Assembly: GCA_022703195.1 (NCBI GenBank)
Contig: JAKLEF010000153.1
Coordinates: 1 to 5,345 of the forward strand
Source of the DNA: Candidatus Fermentibacterota bacterium
GTDB lineage: Bacteria; Fermentibacterota; Fermentibacteria; Fermentibacterales; Fermentibacteraceae
DNA length: 5,345 bases
Direction of reading: 5' to 3'
The notes under the pieces are model-generated. The model made no database searches. It had not been told where the DNA came from and saw only the letters and a program-made list of their open reading frames with translations. The stretch's first letter is position 1; every line of letters begins with the position of its first letter. Of the stretch, positions 1 to 5,345 are shown one piece after another. The position numbers were made by a program, and so were the translations under genes.

Positions 1-555
1 GCCGCGCCGGGCGGCCCGAGGGAGGGCGGTTTCCTCCTGTACGTCGGCAATGCGAGGCTCTACAAGAACCTGCCGAGGCTCCTGGCTGCGTACGAGAAGG
101 CGTCCGGCGCACCCGACCTCGTCATGGTCGTGAGGCGCGACCGGGAGTTCCCGGCCTTCGAGCGGGTCCTGCGGCGCTCGGGCGCCCGGGGGAGGATAAG
201 GGTCCTGAGCGCGGTGCCTGACGAGGAGCTGACCCGGCTCTACCGGTCGTGCACGGCCTTCGTCTCGCCCTCCGTCCGTGAGGGGTTCGGCCTGCCCGTG
301 CTCGAGGCGATGGCCGCCGGCTGCCCGGTGATCGCGAGCCGCGGGACTGCTCTGGAGGAGGTGGCCGGGGACGGCGCGCTCCTGGTCGATCCGACCGATG
401 TGGACGCAATGGCGGGAGCCATCGCCGAGATCTGCGGGAACCCCGGCATGAGGGCCGAGCTTTCGGCCAGGGCATCCTCCCGCGCCGCCCTGTTCGGCTG
501 GGACTCCACGGCAGGGAGGATCGCCGAGATGATAGAAGGAACGATGAAGCCATGA
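1..555 (+). CDS. GT4-family glycosyltransferase, C-terminal part (5' truncated by window edge)
   Basis: The reading frame is open from base 1 to the TGA at 553-555 and gives 184 residues. This is the C-terminal, nucleotide-sugar-binding half of a GT-B fold retaining glycosyltransferase. The segment begins with the typical strand and loop around residues 11-30 (FLLYVGN, then YKNLPRLLAAY), which opens the second Rossmann domain in GT4 enzymes. Residues 86-110 hold the family signature: SPSVREGFGLPVLEAMAAG, with the EX7E pair at Glu94 and Glu102, followed by CPVIAS. Next come a GDGALLVDP segment and a closing helix. By family knowledge it would move a sugar from a nucleotide donor to a lipid-linked acceptor on the cytoplasmic side of the membrane; donor and acceptor cannot be read. 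About 180-200 N-terminal residues are probably missing to the left. An ATG at 124 lies inside the domain and is not the real start. The stop overlaps the next gene by 4 bases. Family call is firm; specificity is unknown. Confidence 0.92.
   Translation, partial: AAPGGPREGGFLLYVGNARLYKNLPRLLAAYEKASGAPDLVMVVRRDREFPAFERVLRRSGARGRIRVLSAVPDEELTRLYRSCTAFVSPSVREGFGLPVLEAMAAGCPVIASRGTALEEVAGDGALLVDPTDVDAMAGAIAEICGNPGMRAELSARASSRAALFGWDSTAGRIAEMIEGTMKP
534..540 (+). promoter_or_regulatory. Possible Shine-Dalgarno site of the radical SAM gene
   Basis: AGAAGGA lies near the 3' end of the upstream glycosyltransferase gene, 11 bases before the ATG at 552. The spacing is slightly long, and the ATGA overlap alone could explain translation by coupling. 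It is given as support for the start, not as a strong site. Confidence 0.4.
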
Positions 556-559
556 AGAC
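544..559 (+). repeat. Near-perfect 8-base tandem duplication at a gene junction
   Basis: ATGAAGCC at 544-551 is followed directly by ATGAAGAC at 552-559, a 7 of 8 match. The second copy supplies both the stop of the glycosyltransferase (TGA 553-555) and the start of the radical SAM gene (ATG 552). The first copy's ATG is in the glycosyltransferase frame and is not a start. It is short enough to be chance. Confidence 0.4.
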
Positions 560-2018
560 TGCCGTCGTGAACGCCCCGTTCCTCGGGGGGAGGTTCTCCA
601 GGACCTCGAGATCCCCCGCCATCCTGAAGAGCGGGACCCTCTACTGGCCGTTCTGGCTGGCCCACGGCACGGGGGCGCTCGAGCAGGCCGGGTTCGAGAC
701 GCTGTTCCTCGACTGCCCGGCTCAGGGCATCGGCGAGGACGAGATGCTCCGCAGGGTCGCCGAGGCATCCCCCGGGCTCATCGCGGTGGATACCTCCACG
801 GCCGCGATATACAGCGACCTCAGGCTGGCATCGGCCCTGAAGTCGGGGAACCCCGGCGCCAGAGTGTTCCTGCTCGGCACGCACGCGAGCGCGCTGCCGG
901 AGGAATGCCTGAGGCTCGCCCCCTCGCTGGACGGGGTGGTCCTCGGCGAATACGACCGCACACTGGTCGAGCTGGCGCAGGCGGTGGACGGGGGAGGCGG
1001 TTTCGACGCCATACCCGGCCTCTGCCTCAACCGCGACATGGATTTCCACCGCACTCCCGCCCGGGAGCCGATCCGCGACCTCGACTCGCTTCCCTTCCTC
1101 GCCGACGTCTACCGGAGGCATCTCAGGCCCGGTGACTACTTCTTCGCGGCTGCCAGATACCCGAGCGTGATGACGATCACGAGCCGGGGGTGCCCCTGCA
1201 GGTGCTCGTTCTGCCTGTGGCCGCAGGTCCTGCACCGCGGGCTGTACCGCACCAGGACCCCCGGGCACGTGGCCGAGGAGTTCCTGCTGTTCCGGGAGTA
1301 CTTCCCGCAGATCCAGGAGATCGTCGTCGAGGACGACACCTTCTCGGCCGACAGCAGGCGTGTGGAGGCCGTGGCCGACGCGCTGATCGCCGCCGGGAAC
1401 CGCCTCCCCTGGACGGCCAACACCAGGGCCACGATCACCCTCGAGGCCATGCGGAAGATGAAGGCCGCCGGGTGCAGGCTGATAATCGTGGGCTACGAGT
1501 CGGGTTCGCAGGAGATACTCGACAGGGTGACGAAGGGGACCACCATCGGGCAGAACCTCGAATTCGCCGAGAGGGCCCGCAGGGCCGGCCTCCTGGTGCA
1601 CGGATGCTTCATGGCGGGCAACCCCGGCGAGACGCCGGAAACGCTAGAGGCCACGCTGTCGATGGCCATGAGGCTCCGGCCCGACACCGCCCAGTTCTTC
1701 CCGATCATGGCCTATCCCGGCACGAAGATCTATGACGAGTACGACAGGCAGGGCATGCTGAGGACCCATGACTTCAGGCAGTGGGTGACACCGGAAGGGC
1801 TCCACGACTGCGTGGTGGACCTGCCGGGCCTCAGCTCCCGCGACCTCGTGAACTGGTGCGACGGCGCGCGCAGGAGGTTCTATCTCAGACCTTCGTACCT
1901 CCTCTACAAGGGGATCCAGTGCCTGCGCCACCCCCTGACGGAAGGCAGGAGGACCATGAAGGCCTTCGGCACGTTCCGGAAGCACCTCTTCCGCAACTCC
2001 GGCGCCGCCCGCGCATGA
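552..2018 (+). CDS. B12-binding-domain radical SAM protein, HpnJ-like branch, in a glycan operon
   Basis: This 488-residue protein has two recognisable parts. Residues about 1-180 form a cobalamin-binding-like Rossmann domain (opening MKTAVVNAPF; VDTSTA; VFLLGTHAS; a GVVLGEYD segment). Residues about 205-420 form the radical SAM barrel. The [4Fe-4S] ligands are Cys214, Cys218 and Cys221 (GCPCRCSFC), with an extra Cys216 between them. Later motifs also fit: EDDTF at 260-264, VGYESGS at 313-319, and GNPGET at 356-361. The last 70 residues are basic and aromatic (RRRFYLRPSYLLYKG). Where cobalamin-ligating family members have DxHxxG, this protein has D54-C-P-A-Q-G59, so the His is replaced by Pro56. 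HpnJ proteins, as I recall them, share the same feature and a similar tail. The start is the ATG of an ATGA overlap with the upstream glycosyltransferase; an AGAAGGA stretch 11 bases before it can serve as ribosome binding site. The stop overlaps the next gene by 4 bases. The enzyme class is firm. The reaction is unknown, and a radical modification of a sugar or its lipid anchor is inferred from context. Confidence 0.9.
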   Translation: MKTAVVNAPFLGGRFSRTSRSPAILKSGTLYWPFWLAHGTGALEQAGFETLFLDCPAQGIGEDEMLRRVAEASPGLIAVDTSTAAIYSDLRLASALKSGNPGARVFLLGTHASALPEECLRLAPSLDGVVLGEYDRTLVELAQAVDGGGGFDAIPGLCLNRDMDFHRTPAREPIRDLDSLPFLADVYRRHLRPGDYFFAAARYPSVMTITSRGCPCRCSFCLWPQVLHRGLYRTRTPGHVAEEFLLFREYFPQIQEIVVEDDTFSADSRRVEAVADALIAAGNRLPWTANTRATITLEAMRKMKAAGCRLIIVGYESGSQEILDRVTKGTTIGQNLEFAERARRAGLLVHGCFMAGNPGETPETLEATLSMAMRLRPDTAQFFPIMAYPGTKIYDEYDRQGMLRTHDFRQWVTPEGLHDCVVDLPGLSSRDLVNWCDGARRRFYLRPSYLLYKGIQCLRHPLTEGRRTMKAFGTFRKHLFRNSGAARA

Positions 2019-3157
2019 CGACGGCCGTGATCCTCCTCTGGGTGTCTGCGGGGCTCCTGCTCCTGCACTACGCAGGCTATCCCCTGGCGCTGGCCCTGGC
2101 GGCCGGCCTCGTGGGGAGGCGTCGCGGCGCAGAACCCGCGGGAGGCGGACCCCTCAAGGTGAGCGTTCTGATCTCAGCGAGGAACGAGGAGAGGCATATC
2201 GGCGCCAGGATCGAGAACCTCCTCGCCCAGGACTACGAAGGTCCGGTCGAGATACTCGTCGGCTCCGACGCCTCCACCGACGGCACCGACCGGATCGTCT
2301 CCGGATTCGACGGAGTGAGGCTGCTCAGGTCGGAGACCAGGTCGGGCAAGCCGAGGATGCTGCAGGCCCTCAGGAGGATGGCGACCGGCGATGTGCTGGT
2401 CTTCACCGATGCCGACACCGTCTTCGCCCCGGGTACCATCGGCAGCCTCGTCCAGCCCTTCGCAGACCCCCGTGTCGGGTGCGTGGACGGGGTCAGGCTG
2501 AACAGCCTGGACGGGAGCACCTGCGAGAGCACCTACATGAAGTACGAGAGATGGATAAAGAGGATGTGCAGCAGCTTCGGGGCCGTGCTCGGAGGGACCG
2601 GAGCGGTGTTCGCCCTCCGCGCATCCGCCTTCTCCCCTCTCGCTGAGGACAGGTCGGATGACTTCGAACTCGCGGTCATGGCCAGGATGCAGGGCTTCGG
2701 ATGCGTGTGCGCCCCGGGAGCGGTGGCCGTGGAGCCCTCGCCGGACGACCGGGCCCAGTACAGGCGCATGGTGAGGATCGTGAGCTGGATGTCCGGGAGC
2801 GGACTGCGGATGTTCGCCATGGCGCTCTCCCGCGGCCGTGCGGGCCTCGCCCTGCAGCTCCTCGTCCACAAGATCCTCCGGTGGATCTCGGGCTACCTCC
2901 TGGTGACCGCCACGGTCTGCGCCGGACTGCTGTCCGCAGCCGCACCCTTCTCCTGCATCTTCTGGCTCCTGATGGCCTTCCATACCCTCGCCCTGGCAGG
3001 GCTGCTGCTCGGGGACGCCATGCCGGGCCCGGCGAAGTTCCCGTTCTACTTCTGGGTCATGAACCTCGCATCGATGGTGGGCTTCGCCAGGATGGTCATG
3101 GGGAGACCCGTGGAGACCTGGGACCGCAGGGCCCTGCGGACGGAGACCCGGACATGA
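2015..3157 (+). CDS. Membrane-anchored GT2-family glycosyltransferase
   Basis: A 380-residue GT-A fold inverting glycosyltransferase of the COG1215 style. An N-terminal membrane helix (about 4-31) precedes the catalytic domain, which starts at about residue 48 (KVSVLISARNEE). Asp85 lies in DASTDGT, the DxD is D132-A-D134 in TDADT, and the acceptor-side acidic motif is D215-D216-F-E-L. The GGTGAVFALR segment before it is also typical. The position matching the Trp of the processive-synthase [QR]xxRW motif is Ile255 (RMVRI), which argues for a single-sugar transferase rather than a cellulose- or hyaluronan-type polymerase. Three more membrane helices follow (about 291-309, 312-333, 343-363), and the tail RPVETWDRR is usual for the group. 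I chose the ATG at 2015 because it overlaps the previous stop (ATGA) and places the hydrophobic helix at the N-terminus. The frame is open further upstream to 1781, but that stretch is a shadow of the radical SAM gene. No clear Shine-Dalgarno precedes it, so translation is probably coupled. Sugar specificity is unknown. Confidence 0.9.
   Translation: MTTAVILLWVSAGLLLLHYAGYPLALALAAGLVGRRRGAEPAGGGPLKVSVLISARNEERHIGARIENLLAQDYEGPVEILVGSDASTDGTDRIVSGFDGVRLLRSETRSGKPRMLQALRRMATGDVLVFTDADTVFAPGTIGSLVQPFADPRVGCVDGVRLNSLDGSTCESTYMKYERWIKRMCSSFGAVLGGTGAVFALRASAFSPLAEDRSDDFELAVMARMQGFGCVCAPGAVAVEPSPDDRAQYRRMVRIVSWMSGSGLRMFAMALSRGRAGLALQLLVHKILRWISGYLLVTATVCAGLLSAAAPFSCIFWLLMAFHTLALAGLLLGDAMPGPAKFPFYFWVMNLASMVGFARMVMGRPVETWDRRALRTETRT
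3124..3139. repeat. 16-base perfect palindrome just before a start region
   Basis: CCGCAGGGCCCTGCGG reads the same on both strands. It lies in the last codons of the GT2 gene (the DRRALR stretch). As RNA it could fold into a 6-bp G/C-rich stem with a GGCC loop, ending two bases before the GGAG site of the next gene. It may be chance in GC-rich coding DNA; any role in tuning translation is inference. Confidence 0.5.
3142..3145 (+). promoter_or_regulatory. Probable Shine-Dalgarno site of the sugar-phosphate transferase gene
   Basis: GGAG sits inside the end of the GT2 gene, 8 bases before the ATG at 3154, a normal spacing. It supports that start and suggests re-initiation at the ATGA overlap. 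A 16-base palindrome ends only two bases before it. Confidence 0.6.
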
Positions 3158-4551
3158 GGAAGCTGCTCATCCTCCTGGGGATCCTGGCCGACGGGGCCGC
3201 CGTCGCCATCTCGCTCGCGGCCGCGAGCTGGCTGAAGTTCGACTCCGGGCTGTTCCCCGGCACCGAAGGCCCGGGCCCGAGCGCCATTATCGCCGGGATC
3301 TCGGTCTCCGTCCTCTACTGGATCCTGTGCTTCGCGGTGACGGGCTGCTACACGATGCACTGGGACAGGAGCTGGAACGACGAGATGAGGATGACCGCCA
3401 AGCCGGTGACGGCCGGGATGGTTCTGCTCGCCGCCATCACATTCCTGGCCGCGCCCGGGTTCTCGATAGGCAGGTGGATCTTCCTCTTCTACTACCTGCT
3501 CACCCTCGCCTCGGTCTTCGCGGCCCGCGGCTTCATGCGGCTGATCGAGAAGAAGTCAGCGGAACGCGGGCTGGTCTGGCGAAGGACAGTGATAGTCGGA
3601 ACCGGCTCGAAGGCTCTGGCCATGGCTTCCGACCTGGCCGCCCGGCCTGCCCTGGGCTACAGGACGATCGGGTTCGTCAGATCCTCCTGCGAGAACGGCC
3701 CGTCGGAGGTCCCCGCCGACCGGATACTGGGCGACAGCTCCGAGCTGCCCGGCATCATCGAGAGGGAGGGGGCCACCGAGATCATCATCACCCTGGCCTC
3801 GAACTTCCACGACGACATCCTGTCCATGCTCCTGCCGGCCACCTGCTCAGGGGTGAGGGTGAAGGTCGTCCCCGACCTCTTCGACGTGATCGCGGGGCAT
3901 GTCCACAACACCCAGATACACGGCGCACAGCTCATGGAGATCACGCCCGGGAGGATGCCGTTCTGGCAGAAGCTGGCGAAGGTGGTGCTCGACTACACCT
4001 TCAGCTCACTGGTCCTCCTGATCGGCTCCCCCGTCCTCCTTGCGATCGCCCTTGCCATAAAGCTGGACAGCCGGGGCACCGTCTTCTACTCGCAGACGAG
4101 GGTGGGCATGGGCGGGAGGCCCTTCCCCATCTACAAGTTCAGGAGCATGATAAGCGAGGCCGAGAAGAACACGGGACCCGTCTGGGCCGGCAAGAACGAC
4201 CCCAGGATCACCAGGGTCGGCGCCTTCATAAGGAAGACCCATCTCGACGAGATCCCTCAGTTCATCAATGTCCTGCGCGGCGAGATGTCGGTGGTCGGCC
4301 CGAGGCCGGAACGCCCCAAGATCGTCGAGGAGCTCAAGAAGGTCTATCCTTTCTTCGAGAAGAGGCTCACCCTGAAGCCCGGCATCACGGGCTGGGCGCA
4401 GGTGAAGCTCGATTATGTCGACACCGTCGAGAACATCGCCGACAGGCTCAGGTACGATTTCTTCTACATGGAGAACCAGTCGCTGTTCCTGGACATCGAG
4501 ATCATGCTCCGCACGATGATCGTGATGATCACCGGGAAGGGCGCCCACTAG
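3154..4551 (+). CDS. Polytopic polyprenyl-phosphate sugar-1-phosphate transferase (WbaP/EpsE/GumD type)
   Basis: This is a complete 465-residue initiating transferase, the usual length for the family. It moves a sugar-1-phosphate from a nucleotide sugar to undecaprenyl phosphate at the inner face of the cytoplasmic membrane. Four N-terminal membrane helices lie at about 3-26, 43-66, 82-101 and 105-127. A soluble Rossmann-like CoA-binding domain begins at about 144 (VIVGTGSKA, G149-T-G151). A further hydrophobic segment at about 283-302 leads into the catalytic domain. That domain shows KFRSM, the catalytic Asp-Glu pair D365-E366 in HLDEIPQ, then GEMSVVGPRPER (VGPRPER at 381-387), LKPGITGWAQV and a final LRYDFFYMEN block. 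All key residues are present. The ATG overlaps the previous stop (ATGA), and GGAG at 3142-3145, 8 bases upstream, fits a ribosome binding site. The open frame runs back to 2701, but that part is the out-of-frame shadow of the GT2 gene. Which sugar is loaded (Gal, Glc or an amino/deoxy sugar) cannot be told. Confidence 0.95.
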   Translation: MRKLLILLGILADGAAVAISLAAASWLKFDSGLFPGTEGPGPSAIIAGISVSVLYWILCFAVTGCYTMHWDRSWNDEMRMTAKPVTAGMVLLAAITFLAAPGFSIGRWIFLFYYLLTLASVFAARGFMRLIEKKSAERGLVWRRTVIVGTGSKALAMASDLAARPALGYRTIGFVRSSCENGPSEVPADRILGDSSELPGIIEREGATEIIITLASNFHDDILSMLLPATCSGVRVKVVPDLFDVIAGHVHNTQIHGAQLMEITPGRMPFWQKLAKVVLDYTFSSLVLLIGSPVLLAIALAIKLDSRGTVFYSQTRVGMGGRPFPIYKFRSMISEAEKNTGPVWAGKNDPRITRVGAFIRKTHLDEIPQFINVLRGEMSVVGPRPERPKIVEELKKVYPFFEKRLTLKPGITGWAQVKLDYVDTVENIADRLRYDFFYMENQSLFLDIEIMLRTMIVMITGKGAH

Positions 4552-4554
4552 CAC

Positions 4555-4559
4555 GGAGG
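4555..4559 (+). promoter_or_regulatory. Shine-Dalgarno site of the aminotransferase gene
   Basis: GGAGG lies 8 bases before the ATG at 4568, in the only intergenic gap of the window (4552-4567). It is the clearest ribosome binding site here and supports the 4568 start. The gap is too short for a terminator plus promoter, so it is best read as an internal operon site that lets this gene be translated independently of the overlap-coupled genes upstream. Confidence 0.8.
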
Positions 4560-4567
4560 CACCGGAT

Positions 4568-5345
4568 ATGCCCGTTCCGCTACTCGACATCTCCCGCCAG
4601 CACGCGCCCATACTTTCCGAGCTGAGAGCCGTCCTCGACGAGGCCCTGGCGGGATCGCGCTTCATAAAGGGCCCCGCTCTGGAGAGGTTCGAGCACGACC
4701 TCGCGGGCTACTGCGACGCGAGGCGAGCGGTGGGCTGCGCGTCCGGCACCGACGCCATCATCCTCGCCCTCCAGGCGCTCGACCTGGCGCCGGGCGAGGA
4801 GGTCGTGACCACGCCGTTCACGTTCTTCGCATCGGCTGGAGCCATCGTCAGGGCGGGCGGGATACCCGTCTTCATCGACATCCAGCCCGACACATTCAAC
4901 ATCTCGCCGGCCGCCTTCAAGCGCTTCCTCGACCAGAACTGCGCCCTGACGGACAGGGGCGCCGTCGACAGGCGGACGGGGCAGGCGGTACGGGCGCTGG
5001 TCGCTGTGGACCTCTTCGGCCAGGTGGCCGACATGGACTCCCTCGAGAGGACCTGTTCGGACTGGGGTGTCTCCCTGGTAGAGGACGCCTGCCAGTCGAT
5101 AGGCGCCATGTGGAAGGAACGCAGGGCGGGGACCTTCGGGCGTGTGGGATGCTTCAGCTTCTTCCCGTCCAAGAACCTGGGCGCCCTCGGCGACGCGGGT
5201 GCGATGGTCACCGACGACTGCGCGCTGGCCGACAGGCTGGTGAGCCTGCGCGAGCACGGCGGGCAGGGCTACATCCACCGCGAGGTGGGCACCAACAGCA
5301 GGATGGACGCCATCCAGGCCGGCTTCCTCTCGGTGAAGCTGCGGC
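4568..5345 (+). CDS. DegT/DnrJ/EryC1/StrS PLP-dependent sugar aminotransferase, N-terminal part (3' truncated)
   Basis: The frame runs from ATG 4568 to the window end and gives 259 residues; a full member has roughly 360-420. It belongs to the fold-type I aminotransferases that put an amino group on a keto nucleotide sugar in the cytoplasm, using glutamate as donor. Visible motifs in order: PLLDISRQ at the N-terminus, SGTDA at 59-63 (phosphate-binding loop), TTPFTFFAS, VDLFGQ at 147-152, VEDACQSIGA at 171-180 with Asp173 for the pyridine nitrogen, FFPSKNLGALGD with the Schiff-base Lys202, and GTNSRMDAIQA at 241-251. The FFPSK, REHGGQ and VGTNSRMD blocks resemble WbpE (UDP-3-keto-GlcNAcA aminotransferase) more than ArnB, but closely related enzymes share them, so the substrate stays open. 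About 20 extra residues sit at 121-142 before VRALVAVDLFGQ. Ala after EDA is Cys175. It starts 16 bases after the previous stop with GGAGG 8 bases upstream, so it is probably in the same operon. Confidence 0.93.
   Translation, partial: MPVPLLDISRQHAPILSELRAVLDEALAGSRFIKGPALERFEHDLAGYCDARRAVGCASGTDAIILALQALDLAPGEEVVTTPFTFFASAGAIVRAGGIPVFIDIQPDTFNISPAAFKRFLDQNCALTDRGAVDRRTGQAVRALVAVDLFGQVADMDSLERTCSDWGVSLVEDACQSIGAMWKERRAGTFGRVGCFSFFPSKNLGALGDAGAMVTDDCALADRLVSLREHGGQGYIHREVGTNSRMDAIQAGFLSVKLR

Noticed and set aside
240..1601. Long minus-strand open frame of 453 codons
   Set aside because: It lies antisense to the GT4 and radical SAM genes, both of which have clear motifs. The translation is Gly/Pro/Arg/Glu-rich without recognisable domains, as expected for the complement of GC-rich codons.
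1781..2014. Upstream extension of the GT2 frame with an earlier ATG
   Set aside because: The extra 78 residues are low-complexity and overlap the radical SAM gene out of frame. The ATGA at 2015 gives a standard N-terminal membrane helix.
552..2018. Naming the radical SAM gene hpnJ and calling the locus hopanoid-related
   Set aside because: The resemblance is from memory only, and all neighbours are polysaccharide genes with no squalene-hopene or other hpn gene in view.
2701..3153. Upstream extension of the phosphotransferase frame
   Set aside because: The extra 151 residues are the shadow of the GT2 gene. The start at 3154 gives the family's usual length and a hydrophobic N-terminus with a fitting GGAG.
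4552..4567. Possible terminator or promoter between the phosphotransferase and aminotransferase genes
   Set aside because: Only 16 bases are present, holding a Shine-Dalgarno site. There is no inverted repeat with a T-run and no room for a promoter.
3327..4625. Plus-strand open frame of 432 codons overlapping the phosphotransferase
   Set aside because: It is an out-of-frame shadow, rich in Arg, His, Gly and Pro, with no family motifs.
4580..5278. Minus-strand open frame of 232 codons, and a second one at 4708-5211
   Set aside because: Both are antisense to the aminotransferase, whose PLP motifs are intact. Neither shows a domain or a good start signal.
1..5345. Search for tRNA, rRNA, CRISPR arrays, insertion sequences and attachment sites
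   Set aside because: None was seen. Coding genes with family motifs fill the window, and I found no regularly spaced repeats, transposase motifs or terminal inverted repeats.

Overview
The window is a stretch of high-GC bacterial DNA (GC about two thirds by eye). It carries one tightly packed plus-strand gene cluster for surface-polysaccharide or lipid-linked glycan synthesis. All five genes point the same way and almost every base is coding. Codon use is strongly G/C at third positions, but arginine is very often AGG and ATA isoleucine is not rare. That is unlike a typical high-GC actinobacterium or pseudomonad and suggests a less-studied or uncultured bacterial lineage. The phylum cannot be named from the sequence alone.

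Layout: (1) 1-555, the C-terminal half of a GT4-type (GT-B fold) glycosyltransferase, cut by the left edge. (2) 552-2018, a radical SAM protein with an N-terminal cobalamin-binding-like domain, resembling the HpnJ-type branch of the B12-binding/radical SAM superfamily. (3) 2015-3157, a membrane-anchored GT2 glycosyltransferase. (4) 3154-4551, a full-length polytopic polyprenyl-phosphate sugar-1-phosphate transferase (WbaP/EpsE/GumD type), the enzyme that starts a repeat unit on the lipid carrier. (5) 4568-5345, the first 259 residues of a DegT/DnrJ/EryC1/StrS PLP sugar aminotransferase, closest by memory to the WbpE style, cut by the right edge.

Genes 1 to 4 are joined by three successive 4-base ATGA stop/start overlaps. 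Gene 5 follows after 16 bases and has its own good Shine-Dalgarno sequence. No promoter or terminator is visible, so the window lies inside a longer operon. The likely division of labour is as follows: the aminotransferase makes an amino sugar nucleotide, the phosphotransferase loads the first sugar phosphate on undecaprenyl phosphate at the inner membrane, the GT2 and GT4 enzymes extend the chain, and the radical SAM enzyme makes an unknown modification of the glycan or its lipid. No flippase (Wzx), polymerase (Wzy) or chain-length gene is in the window, so the final product cannot be told.

The most notable item is the radical SAM gene. It is translationally coupled on both sides to glycosyltransferases. 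Its cobalamin-binding region has Pro where the classic DxHxxG motif has its cobalt-ligating His. No mobile elements, CRISPR arrays, tRNAs or rRNAs were seen, and there is no non-coding stretch over 300 bases.
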